Below, piece by piece: positions 8,188-15,044 of a stretch of 22,293 bases of DNA. A model generated the notes under the pieces. That model saw nothing but the letters and a program-made list of their open reading frames with translations. It did no database searches and was not told where the DNA came from. Every line of letters begins with the position of its first letter. Position 1 is the first letter of the stretch. The translations under genes and the position numbers were made by a program. The stretch spans positions 1-22,293 of the forward strand of contig DATCMA010000030.1 in assembly GCA_036563645.1 (NCBI GenBank), given 5' to 3'. The stretch is from DATCMA01 sp036563645 (GTDB taxonomy: Bacteria; Actinomycetota; Actinomycetes; Mycobacteriales; Micromonosporaceae).

Positions 8188-8221
8188 TCAGGGTGACGTG
8201 CGGCGGGCCAGCGCGGCCGGC

Positions 8222-8227
8222 TACCCT
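8222..8227 (+). promoter_or_regulatory. Possible -10 of a leaderless transcript (DUF3043 gene)
   Basis: TACCCT lies 6 nt before the GTG at 8234, and no ribosome site is visible. That geometry places transcription start at or next to the start codon. No good -35 is present. The gene could also be read through from murA. Confidence 0.35.
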
Positions 8228-8233
8228 TCACCC

Positions 8234-8851
8234 GTGCCGTCGCTGTTCCGCCGCAAGTCCACTGAGCTCGCCACTGAGCCGGCCAAGGAGTCGGCCGCCA
8301 CGTCGTCAGCGGCCCCCGAGTCTCCGGCTGTCCCGCGCAAGGGCTACACGCCCAGCAAGCGCGAGCTGGGCAAAGTCACGCCGAAACGCCCGCCCGCCAA
8401 TCCTCGGCTGGCCAAACGGCCCGCGTTGACCAAGGAGGAGCTGCGGGCACAGCGCCGGGCCGAACGGGCGGCGCTGGCGGAGGAGTTTCGGCGCGTGGGT
8501 GGTCCCCGCGACCGCGGGCCGGAGCGGGCGCTCGTGCGGGATATCGTCGACTCCCGGCGGACAGTCGGGACGTGGTTCCTCGGCGGGGCGCTCGTGGTGC
8601 TGATCGGTTCCGCGCAGGTCATGCCGCCGGTCGTGCAGCTCGCCTCCAACCTCCTGTGGCTGGCGTTGGCCTTCGCCGTCGTGATCGATTCGATCCTCAT
8701 CGCCCGGCGGGTCCGCACGCTCGTGCGCGCCCGGTTCCCGAAGACCGAGGAGCGGATGCGGTCGCTCTACTTCTACGCGATCATGCGGGCCTTGACGTTC
8801 CGCCGGATGCGGATCCCCGTGCCGCGCGTCGAGATCGGCCAGAAGATCTAA
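8234..8851 (+). CDS. DUF3043-type actinobacterial membrane protein
   Basis: This 205-residue protein of unknown function is typical of Actinobacteria. The N-terminal third is polar and basic, with GYTPSKRELGKVTPKRP (37-53) and a KEELRAQRRAERAALAEEF helix that may form a coiled coil. Next comes the RDRGPERALVRDIVDSRRTVG block (92-112), the signature I associate with DUF3043. Two membrane segments follow, near 113-129 and 137-157, and then a basic tail. The start chosen is the GTG encoding the PSLFRRKS form, 12 codons inside the longest frame, since the upstream extension is not conserved in character. It lies 46 bp after murA on the same strand and converges on azlD, with only 23 bp between them. 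Confidence 0.8.
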   Translation: MPSLFRRKSTELATEPAKESAATSSAAPESPAVPRKGYTPSKRELGKVTPKRPPANPRLAKRPALTKEELRAQRRAERAALAEEFRRVGGPRDRGPERALVRDIVDSRRTVGTWFLGGALVVLIGSAQVMPPVVQLASNLLWLALAFAVVIDSILIARRVRTLVRARFPKTEERMRSLYFYAIMRALTFRRMRIPVPRVEIGQKI

Positions 8852-8874
8852 GCCGGGCGCCGCGGACCCGTCCG

Positions 8875-9183
8875 TCAGGGCACGTGGAGCAGCCGCAAGG
8901 CGGCCGTCGTGCCGGCGGCGGCGAGCACGACCACGACGAACGGGGCCCGGCGCCAGGCGAGCACGGCGCCAACGAGCACGCCGGCGGGACGAGCGAAGCC
9001 GGCGAATCGCCCACCTTCGGTGAGGGCCGCGGTCACGGCGAGCGCCGCCAACAACGCCACGGCGGCGACGGGCAGCGTCGCGCGAACGCGCTCCGAGAGC
9101 GCCAACCGGTCACGCAGGAGTACCCCGGCGAGGCGGAAGGCGTAGGTGCCGAGCGCCAAGGCCACGATCGTTGCGATCAGCAC
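8875..9183 (-). CDS. azlD: Branched-chain amino acid export protein, small subunit AzlD
   Basis: The product has 102 residues with four hydrophobic stretches (near 1-20, 37-55, 60-75 and 80-97) and the AzlD-type GTYAFRLAG near the N-terminus. AzlD works with AzlC as a two-part inner-membrane exporter of branched-chain amino acids or analogues such as azaleucine. The GTG at 9183 is chosen over the GTG at 9210 because AAAGGAG lies 5 nt upstream. This start overlaps the azlC stop by 7 bp, so translation is probably coupled. Confidence 0.85.
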   Translation of the reverse strand: MLIATIVALALGTYAFRLAGVLLRDRLALSERVRATLPVAAVALLAALAVTAALTEGGRFAGFARPAGVLVGAVLAWRRAPFVVVVLAAAGTTAALRLLHVP

Positions 9184-9848
9184 GGCTGCTCCTTTCGTGC
9201 CCGCGGCCACACGAGGACGGCGAGCGCGACGAGCGCGAGGAGGATGGGCAGGCCGGCCGGCAACAGCGGCGTGGTCACCACGGCGATGCCCGAGCCGAGC
9301 ACCGCGACCGTGCGCGTGGTGCGGTCGCGCAGGGCGGGCATGAGGAGCGCGAGCAGGCCAGCCGGAAACGCGGCGTCGAGCCCGAAGCGCGCAGGGTCAG
9401 CCGCGGCGCCGAGCAGGACACCGATCACGGTGCCGATGTTCCAGGCCATGAAGAGCACGACCCCCGCCGTCCAGAAGGCGCGGCGCCGCTGCGCGCCGTC
9501 GGGTTGGGCCAGGGCGAACGCGGTCGCCTCGTCCGTCATCAGGTGGCTGCCCACCAGCTTCGCCGGCCACCGTCGGCCCACCGTGTCGCCGATGGCGAGG
9601 CCAAACGGCAGGTGACGCGCGTTGATGACGAGGCCGGCGAGGACCGCGGCGAACGGACTGCCGGCGGCGATCAAGCCCACCGCCATGAACTGCGCGGCTC
9701 CGGCGTAGAGCGCGCTCGACAGAGCGATGACCGCCCACACGGGTATCTCCGCCGCGCGGGCGATCGCCCCGAACGAGGCACCGACCGCCAGCATCGCGGC
9801 GGCGATGGGGGCAAGATCGCGGAGCAGCGTTCGCTCTGCCGTACGCAT
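9177..9848 (-). CDS. azlC: Branched-chain amino acid export protein, large subunit AzlC
   Basis: AzlC is the large subunit of the branched-chain amino acid exporter. The 223-residue chain is largely membrane-embedded. Family hallmarks are SSALYAGAAQFMAVGL (43-58), the conserved INARHLPFGLAIGD block (near 74-87) and HLMTDEATAFAL (near 102-113). The frame is open 25 codons further upstream, but MRTAERTLLRDL fits the family start. There is no ribosome site before the ATG at 9848; a promoter ending 6 nt before it suggests a leaderless mRNA. The gene is divergent from an XRE/cupin regulator, the usual partner arrangement for this exporter, and overlaps azlD by 7 bp. Confidence 0.9.
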   Translation of the reverse strand: MRTAERTLLRDLAPIAAAMLAVGASFGAIARAAEIPVWAVIALSSALYAGAAQFMAVGLIAAGSPFAAVLAGLVINARHLPFGLAIGDTVGRRWPAKLVGSHLMTDEATAFALAQPDGAQRRRAFWTAGVVLFMAWNIGTVIGVLLGAAADPARFGLDAAFPAGLLALLMPALRDRTTRTVAVLGSGIAVVTTPLLPAGLPILLALVALAVLVWPRARKEQPC

Positions 9849-9854
9849 GGCACA

Positions 9855-9883
9855 AAAATGAACAGAGACCGGCCGTTCGTCAA
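9855..9883 (-). promoter_or_regulatory. Candidate azlC promoter
   Basis: On the minus strand TTGACG (9878-9883) and CATTTT (9855-9860) are separated by exactly 17 nt, and the azlC ATG begins 6 nt downstream. The -35 matches consensus at five of six bases. The -35 is inside the inverted repeat at 9875-9890. Confidence 0.5.
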
Positions 9884-9890
9884 CGCGAAC
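9875..9890. promoter_or_regulatory. Candidate operator in the azlC/regulator intergenic region
   Basis: GTTCG and CGAAC form a perfect inverted repeat with a 6-nt spacer. It overlaps the putative azlC -35. GCGAAC recurs at 9906-9911, exactly 21 bp (two helical turns) from the GCGAAC at 9885-9890, next to the regulator's start codon. It is a plausible binding site for the divergently encoded XRE/cupin protein. Confidence 0.45.
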
Positions 9891-9911
9891 AAAACAGCCG
9901 ATGGAGCGAAC

Positions 9912-10469
9912 ATGTCGCAGCACCCCTCGCTACTCGCCACCATCGCCGCGGCGCTGCGGCGCGAACGCGAACGCGCCGGCCTCTCCCTGACCGAGCTCGC
10001 CCGCCGGGCCGGCATCGCCAAGTCGACCCTCTCTCAGCTGGAGTCCGGTGTGGGCAATCCCAGCGTCGAGACACTGTGGTCACTCGGCGTCGCGCTCGGA
10101 GTGCCCTTCAGCCGCCTCGTCGAGCCCATCACCCCGGCGGTTCGGGTGATCCGAGCGGGCGAAGGTCCCCGGGTGCCGGCCGAACGGGCGGCGTTCACGG
10201 CCACCCTGCTGTCCGCGGGGTCAGCCCGCGTCCGACGGGACATCTACCTCCTCACCCTCGAACCGGGATCGCACCGCGACGCGGAACCGCACCTCCCGGG
10301 CAGTGTCGAGCACCTCATCGTGACCGCGGGCCGCATGCGCGTCGGCCCGGTCAACGAATTGGTGGAGCTCGGGCCAGGCGACTACGCCGCCTTCGACGGC
10401 GACGTGCCGCATCGATACGAGGCGCTCGAACCGGGCACGGCCGCCGTCCTCGTCATGGAGCACCCGTGA
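9912..10469 (+). CDS. XRE-family transcriptional regulator with C-terminal cupin
   Basis: The product has 185 residues. The N-terminal helix-turn-helix (about 10-66) reads LSLTELARRAGIAKSTLSQL, with ESGVGNPSVETLW after it, typical of XRE/Cro-type DNA binding. The C-terminal cupin (about 110-183) contains VEHLIVTAGRMRVG and GPGDYAAFDGDVPHRYEAL and probably senses a small ligand. The frame continues upstream, but ATG 9912 follows GGAG (9903-9906) by 5 nt. It is divergent from azlC-azlD, so it probably controls that exporter and perhaps itself. The inducer, perhaps a branched-chain amino acid or toxic analogue, is inferred only from the neighbour. Confidence 0.88.
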   Translation: MSQHPSLLATIAAALRRERERAGLSLTELARRAGIAKSTLSQLESGVGNPSVETLWSLGVALGVPFSRLVEPITPAVRVIRAGEGPRVPAERAAFTATLLSAGSARVRRDIYLLTLEPGSHRDAEPHLPGSVEHLIVTAGRMRVGPVNELVELGPGDYAAFDGDVPHRYEALEPGTAAVLVMEHP

Positions 10470-10655
10470 GCCGCCCGACGGCCGCGGAGTACCGTGCCCC
10501 GGGCGAGGGACCGACCGGCACACGCAGAACGCTCAATTCGGACGGAGTTCGGCGAGCCAGTGGCGGTGACCCAGCCCACACCAGTACCCTCCATCCGCAA
10601 CCGGCCGCGTCGGCGGACGCGGACATGACGGCAGGACGGGGTGGCTTCGCCGTGG

Positions 10656-10712
10656 GTGACCGACCCGAGACGACGGGTTCGCTGCGGGTACCCGGACCAC
10701 CTCGTCGGTCAC
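10656..10712 (+). promoter_or_regulatory. Structured region upstream of the WG-repeat gene
   Basis: GTGACCGAC (10656-10664) and GTCGGTCAC (10704-10712) are a perfect 9-bp inverted repeat. They enclose the 10-bp palindrome CGGGTACCCG (10685-10694). A small CCCG/CGGG hairpin (10664-10677) shares one base with the outer left arm. The array ends 23 nt before the start codon. It could be a folded 5' leader, a terminator for the regulator gene, or an operator. The rest of the 266-bp gap (10470-10735) shows no other clear element. Confidence 0.35.
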
Positions 10713-10735
10713 GGCGACGGACATGAGGTGCCGGC

Positions 10736-12661
10736 GTGATCGATGAACATCGCGGTCGACCACCCGCGTGGGCTGGCGCTGCGGGGCAGCGGCCCAGCGA
10801 TCCCCCACCCGTGCCGAGTCGACCCGGAGGCACGCCGCCACAGGCCCACGGGCCCCACCACCCGTCCCCCCTGCCCGCGGGGCCGCCGCGTCCGCTTCCC
10901 ACCCCGCCGCAGGACGCCCATCCCCACGCCGCTGTCGGCACGGCACGGCCCGGCAGCGTTCCCCGGACCACTCCTCCGCCACCTCCGCGCCCCGGGTGGG
11001 GTCCGCCTCCGGCGACCGGTACCGCACCGCCCGGCGCGGACGTCCCCCCACCCCCGGCGATCCGATCCGCCGGGGCCGTGGCGCCGCACCCTCGCCCCAC
11101 ACCACCACCGCCACCCGTGACACCCACTCCCCCGCCGCCGCCACCCGTGACCCCGCCACGCGCGGTGCCTCCTCCCGCACCCCCACCACCGCCGTCGGCC
11201 ACACCCCCTCCCCGACCAGCGGCCCCGGACCCGGTCCGCCCCGTCACCGCGGGCCCGGTCAGCGGTTCCGCCCCGGCGCTGAGCACCCCGACGATGCTCG
11301 CGCCGCTCGTCGCTCCCGAGCCCACCGCCGCCACGGTCGCCACGCGCCCTCCAGCCGACGACCCCGAGCAGGTCCTCGCCACCTACCGTTGGCGGTTTCA
11401 CCCCGAGACGCTCCGGGAGGTGGTGGACAACCCGGACGAACTGCGCGCGATCCGGGATCAGCTGACCGCGAAACTGGAGACCGCCACCGACGATCGGTCG
11501 CGGGCGCGGCTGCTCAGCCTGCGCGCAGTGGTCTCCCGGATCCTCGGTGACCTGGCCAAGGCGCTCGCCGACGGCCGGCTCGCGCTCGCACACGCGGAGG
11601 CCACCGGCGACCTGCACAGCATCGCCCTCGCGCAGGCCCGGCTGGCGCACGTCCTGCAATGGCGGGGCGAGTACGCCGAAGCGGACCGGCTCTTCGCGGA
11701 GGCCAACTCCCCGGAGCTGCCGGATCGGCTCCGGGCGACCCTGCACGAGCACGCGGGGCGATCCTGCTTCGACCAGGGCCGCTACATCGAGGCGTGCAAC
11801 CACTTCGAACGGGCGCTGGAACTGCGCAAAGTGGAAGATCCCGAACTCATCGCCCGGACCGAGCTCGCCCTCGACGCGGTACTGGCCAAGGTGGCCAAAC
11901 ACGGCTGGGGGCCGTACCCGCGCTCACGGGAGGAGATCCTCCAACTACGCCGTCCCCCGGAGCCTCGCTTCAGCGAGGAGGCCCAGCGCTGGGGATATGT
12001 CGCCGCGGACGGCGCGTTCGTCATCCCGCCGGCGTACGTGGAGGTGCAGCCGTTCCACGACGGCGTCGCGTGGGTCCGGCGACCGCAGTCGGCGGCCTGG
12101 GAACTCATCGACGAGACCGGCGCGACGCTCATCGACGCCTCCGCCGGCTACCGAGGGGTGGGCTCGTTCTCCGACGGGCTGGCGTGGGTGTCGCGGGACG
12201 GTACCGGGGCGTGGCTCGCCATTGACAAGGCCAACCAGGTGGTGATCGCGGCGGGATTCGACGACGTCCGTCCGTTCCGGCGCGGGGTGGCCGCGGTCCG
12301 GCGCGGCGGCTGGGGGGCGGTCGACAAGACCGGGCGCGTCGTGGTGCCCACCCAGTACGCCGGCTTCGCCACCGCGCTCACCGATGGCCGATACGTCGAC
12401 GGGTTCACCGATGAAGGACTGGCGATCGTCGACACCGGCGGGGGCAAAGGGGTGGTCGACCGGACCGGCCGGATGCTCGTGCCGCCCCGGTACGCCGTTC
12501 TAGTGATTCATCCGATGGCGTTCCTCATCGGCACGGAGACCGGCCGCTGGGGCGCCCTGGACCGGGCCGGCCGACCGTTGGTGGAGCTCGTCCACCCCAG
12601 CCGAGCTGCGGTTATCGACGAAATTGAGCGACGGCTGGCGGATGTCGCTCCGGTTCTCTGA
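10736..12661 (+). CDS. Large Pro-rich, TPR-like, WG-repeat protein of unknown function
   Basis: The chain has 641 residues in three parts. Residues 1-205 are low complexity with runs of Pro, Ala, Thr and His. Residues 213-390 are Ala/Leu-rich helices resembling TPR repeats (for example ALADGRLALAHAEATGDLHS, and AGRSCFDQGRYIEACNHFER at 340-359). Residues 418-620 hold about six WG repeats, whose units look like WGAVDKTGRVVVPTQY. WG repeats are short beta units of mostly unknown function; TPR regions bind proteins. No signal peptide or membrane segment is visible, so it is probably cytoplasmic (inference). The GTG start is supported by GAGG at 10725-10728 with 7 nt spacing. Codon use in the Pro-rich part is strongly CC-biased and it holds a near-tandem repeat. 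Specific function is unknown. Confidence 0.8.
   Translation: MIDEHRGRPPAWAGAAGQRPSDPPPVPSRPGGTPPQAHGPHHPSPLPAGPPRPLPTPPQDAHPHAAVGTARPGSVPRTTPPPPPRPGWGPPPATGTAPPGADVPPPPAIRSAGAVAPHPRPTPPPPPVTPTPPPPPPVTPPRAVPPPAPPPPPSATPPPRPAAPDPVRPVTAGPVSGSAPALSTPTMLAPLVAPEPTAATVATRPPADDPEQVLATYRWRFHPETLREVVDNPDELRAIRDQLTAKLETATDDRSRARLLSLRAVVSRILGDLAKALADGRLALAHAEATGDLHSIALAQARLAHVLQWRGEYAEADRLFAEANSPELPDRLRATLHEHAGRSCFDQGRYIEACNHFERALELRKVEDPELIARTELALDAVLAKVAKHGWGPYPRSREEILQLRRPPEPRFSEEAQRWGYVAADGAFVIPPAYVEVQPFHDGVAWVRRPQSAAWELIDETGATLIDASAGYRGVGSFSDGLAWVSRDGTGAWLAIDKANQVVIAAGFDDVRPFRRGVAAVRRGGWGAVDKTGRVVVPTQYAGFATALTDGRYVDGFTDEGLAIVDTGGGKGVVDRTGRMLVPPRYAVLVIHPMAFLIGTETGRWGALDRAGRPLVELVHPSRAAVIDEIERRLADVAPVL
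11108..11151 (+). repeat. Short direct repeat in the Pro-rich coding segment
   Basis: The 14-mer CCGCCACCCGTGAC occurs at 11108-11121 and 11138-11151, 30 bp apart, so the frame is kept. Each copy encodes PPPVT-like units. It probably reflects local slippage in the disordered linker. Confidence 0.6.
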
Positions 12662-12729
12662 CTCCAGGACGTCCTTTCGCACATACCGTCAGTCACGGTC
12701 AGGCGCCGGACACGCTGGCGCCGGGAATT

Positions 12730-12735
12730 TAGGGT
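12730..12735 (+). promoter_or_regulatory. Possible -10 of a leaderless transcript (aldo/keto reductase)
   Basis: TAGGGT lies 7 nt before the ATG at 12743. No clear -35 is visible in the 81-bp gap after the WG gene. The AGGG inside the hexamer could instead act as a weak ribosome site. Confidence 0.3.
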
Positions 12736-12742
12736 TGGCACT

Positions 12743-13741
12743 ATGCAATTCCGACACCTTGGTCGCTCCGGCATGCTCGTGAGCGAGATCTCGTACGGCA
12801 ACTGGATCACCCACGGCTCGCAGATCGAGGAGGAGCAGGCGATCGCCTGCGTCCGTGCGGCGCTGGACTCGGGCATCACCACCTTCGACACCGCCGACGT
12901 CTACGCCGGTACCCGAGCCGAAGCGGTGCTGGGCCGTGCGCTCAAGGGGGTGCGCCGCGAAGGCATCGAGATCTTCACGAAGGTCTACTGGCCGGTTGGC
13001 GACGGCCCGAACGACCGCGGGCTGTCCCGCAAGCACATCATGGAGTCCATCAACGGGTCGCTGCGCCGGCTCCAGACCGACTACGTCGATCTCTACCAGG
13101 CGCACCGCTACGACTACGAGACGCCGCTGGAGGAGACGATGGAGGCGTTCGCCGACATCGTCCGGCAGGGCAAGGCGCTCTACATCGGCGTCTCCGAGTG
13201 GAAGGCCTCGCAGATCCGCGAAGCCCACAAGCTCGCTCGCGAGCTGCGGATTCCGCTGGTCTCCAACCAGCCGCAGTACTCGATGCTCTGGCGTGTCATC
13301 GAGGCCGAGGTCATCCCAACCTGCGAGGAGCTGGGCATCGGCCAGATCGTCTGGTCGCCGCTGGCGCAGGGAGTGTTGACCGGCAAGTACCTGCCGGGGC
13401 AGCCGCCGCCAGCGGGCTCCCGGGCGACCGACGAGAAGTCGGGCAAGGCCATGATCGCGCGGTGGATGACCGACGAGGTCCTCACCACCGTTCAGCGTCT
13501 CAAGCCCCTCGCCGAGCAAGCCGGGCTGACCATGGCCCAGCTCGCCATCGCGTGGGTGCTGCAAAATCCGAACGTCTCCTCGGCGATCATCGGCGCCACC
13601 CGTCCGGAGCAGGTGTACGACAACATCAAGGCGTCCGGGGTGAAGCTCGACGCCGACCTGCTCAAGGCGATCGACGAGATCCTCGATCCCATCGTCCAGC
13701 GGGATCCCTCGCTCACCGAAAGCCCGCTGAAGCGTCCGTAA
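12743..13741 (+). CDS. Aldo/keto reductase (Kv-beta/YghZ-like)
   Basis: This 332-residue NAD(P)H-dependent oxidoreductase of the (beta/alpha)8 AKR superfamily acts on carbonyl compounds in the cytosol. The catalytic tetrad is complete: D49 and Y54 (FDTADVYAGTRAE), K80 (FTKVYWP) and H121 (YQAHRYD). IGVSEWKASQI (about 156-166), QPQYSMLWR and WSPLAQGVLTGKY are typical of the Kv-channel-beta-like subgroup (AKR6 and relatives). Coenzyme contacts lie near the C-terminus (IIGATRPEQVYDN). Physiological substrate is unknown. It starts 81 bp after the WG-repeat gene on the same strand, and the mRNA may be leaderless. A very strong hairpin follows the stop. Confidence 0.93.
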   Translation: MQFRHLGRSGMLVSEISYGNWITHGSQIEEEQAIACVRAALDSGITTFDTADVYAGTRAEAVLGRALKGVRREGIEIFTKVYWPVGDGPNDRGLSRKHIMESINGSLRRLQTDYVDLYQAHRYDYETPLEETMEAFADIVRQGKALYIGVSEWKASQIREAHKLARELRIPLVSNQPQYSMLWRVIEAEVIPTCEELGIGQIVWSPLAQGVLTGKYLPGQPPPAGSRATDEKSGKAMIARWMTDEVLTTVQRLKPLAEQAGLTMAQLAIAWVLQNPNVSSAIIGATRPEQVYDNIKASGVKLDADLLKAIDEILDPIVQRDPSLTESPLKRP

Positions 13742-13751
13742 GCGCGCGGAC

Positions 13752-13788
13752 GTGGCGGGTGTGGCGCGGGGCGCGCCACACCCGCCAC
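13752..13788. terminator. Strong bidirectional hairpin terminator
   Basis: A perfect 16-bp stem (13752-13767 with 13773-13788) surrounds a 5-nt GGGGC loop. It lies just after the aldo/keto reductase and before the convergent protease gene. No T-run is present, so it would act as a GC-rich hairpin on either strand. The rest of the gap to 13864 shows nothing else. Confidence 0.75.
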
Positions 13789-13864
13789 TGGCGGCCACCC
13801 GGTCGCCGTCCAAGCAGCGTTCCCGAAACGGCGTGATCGCCTCGTCTGTTCCCCGTGTCGCCCG

Positions 13865-14647
13865 CTAGCCGCGCCAAAAGCGGAGCATGGCCAGACCTTG
13901 CGCGTAGAGCGAAGCGGGCAACCCCAGTCCTCCGGCGAGCGTGTGCACCACGTCGAAGAACCAGCCGCCGACACGGGGATTCCACAACAGTCCAAACAGG
14001 ATGATGAAGCCGTACGGAGCGAGCACGTCGTAGCCGCGCTGCCACCGCGGCGACAGCCACGGCTGCACGATGTTGCCACCGTCGAGGCCCGGCACGGGCA
14101 CCAGGTTGAGCACACTCGCGGTGAGCTGGAGGAACCCGAGCAGCGCGACAGCCGCCCAGAACTCCGGCCGGGCGCTAGTGTCCACACCGATCGCGAACGG
14201 CAGCGCGAGGAGCACAGCGCCCACCACATTGACCGCCGGACCGGCGAGACTCACCAGGCTGTGCCGGAGCCGGCCGGGGATTCGGTGCCGGTCCACCCAC
14301 ACCGCGCCGCCGGGCAGGCCGATGCCGCCGAGGAGCACGACCACGACGGGCAACACGACAGACAGCAGCGGGTGGCTGTAGGTCAACGGGTTGAGCGTGA
14401 GGTAGCCCCGGTGGGCGACGCCGGTATCCCCGGCGCGGTACGCCACCACCGCGTGGGCGTACTCGTGCAGACAGAGGGAGACGAGCCAACCCGAGACAAC
14501 GAAGAGCACGACATCGAACCGAACGTTGCCGAAGCCGGCCCAGGTCATCGCGCCACTGGTGGCGAAGAGCGCGAGGAGTCCCAGGAAGACAGGGCTCGGC
14601 CGCCGCGCGGGCCGCGACAGAACGCTTCGAGTCCTCCCCCAGCTCAC
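13865..14647 (-). CDS. Site-2 protease family (M50) intramembrane zinc metalloprotease
   Basis: The product has 260 residues with about six membrane segments. The zinc site is LHEYAH (H61, E62, H65) in the second hydrophobic segment; the third ligand is D189 in NLVPVPGLDGGNIV. These are the two hallmarks of S2P-type proteases, which cut membrane-embedded substrates such as anti-sigma factors. No PDZ domain is visible, so this is a minimal form. The open frame runs back to 15019, but that part overlaps another gene in a different frame; GTG 14647 is preferred because GGGAG lies 5 nt upstream. It follows the 66-residue gene by 55 bp on the same strand. Its substrate is not identified; no sigma or anti-sigma gene is in the window. 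Confidence 0.88.
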   Translation of the reverse strand: MSWGRTRSVLSRPARRPSPVFLGLLALFATSGAMTWAGFGNVRFDVVLFVVSGWLVSLCLHEYAHAVVAYRAGDTGVAHRGYLTLNPLTYSHPLLSVVLPVVVVLLGGIGLPGGAVWVDRHRIPGRLRHSLVSLAGPAVNVVGAVLLALPFAIGVDTSARPEFWAAVALLGFLQLTASVLNLVPVPGLDGGNIVQPWLSPRWQRGYDVLAPYGFIILFGLLWNPRVGGWFFDVVHTLAGGLGLPASLYAQGLAMLRFWRG

Positions 14648-14702
14648 CCGCGCTCCCTCACCCTCGGGCCGCCGCGCGGCGAGGAAGCGCCCGGGAATCG
14701 AC

Positions 14703-14903
14703 TCACCGCGACGCCGGAAGCAGCGGCATCCGGTACTCCACCCGCCCGTCCTCGAGCAGGACCACCGAGGTGACGCCGGCAGCCGCGAGTTGCCGCCACG
14801 TCTGGCCGATCCAGGTCTCCGCGTCGGCTTGGCTGGCGAACGTCTCGGTCGGCCCGTCGACCGGCTGGCCGTCCGGTCCTTCGTACCGCCAGCTCCATGG
14901 CAT
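14703..14903 (-). CDS. Small conserved-looking hypothetical protein (66 aa)
   Basis: The product is MPWSWRYEGPDGQPV... with a compact alpha/beta character: a beta strand at the start, a helix around ASQADAETWIGQTWRQLAAA (27-46), then two strands (TSVVLLEDGRVEYRMPLL). No cysteines, signal peptide or membrane segment is seen. The ATG at 14903 follows GGGGAG by about 8 nt, which makes it more likely than the longer frame starting at 14945. I believe similar short proteins occur in other actinomycetes, but I cannot name a family. It lies 55 bp upstream of the site-2 protease in the same direction, so the two may be co-transcribed. Confidence 0.7.
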   Translation of the reverse strand: MPWSWRYEGPDGQPVDGPTETFASQADAETWIGQTWRQLAAAGVTSVVLLEDGRVEYRMPLLPASR

Positions 14904-15032
14904 TGCGTGACTCCCCTCGCGACGTTCGGTACGGACGCGCCACACGCGACCGACGAGGATCCTCCCTCGCTATAGGCCACGATAGGAAGGGCCCCGTCCA
15001 TACCTGGACCCATCGGCACGACGGCGTGGCTC

Positions 15033-15038
15033 TAAGGT
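15033..15038 (+). promoter_or_regulatory. Possible -10 of a leaderless transcript (cobU-cobT)
   Basis: TAAGGT lies 6 nt before the ATG at 15045. The AAGG could instead serve as a weak ribosome site. The 141-bp gap from 14904 was also examined for a cobalamin riboswitch; no B12-box-like sequence was recognised. Confidence 0.35.
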
Positions 15039-15044
15039 ACGGGC

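Noticed and set aside
10453..11382. Glycine-rich minus-strand frame resembling a PE-PGRS or collagen-like protein
   Set aside because: It is the complement of the proline-codon-rich region of the WG-repeat gene; CC-rich codons read as GGN on the other strand.
14955..14964. 10-bp palindrome GAGGATCCTC
   Set aside because: It is short, with no partner repeats and no clear promoter relationship; expected by chance in this length of GC-rich DNA.
14648..15019. Long N-terminal extension of the site-2 protease
   Set aside because: It overlaps the 66-residue gene in another frame and is Arg/Ser/Pro-rich; the ribosome site before 14647 supports the short form.
14904..15044. Cobalamin riboswitch before cobU-cobT
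   Set aside because: I looked for a B12 box and the long paired leader; the gap is only 141 bp, and neither was recognised.
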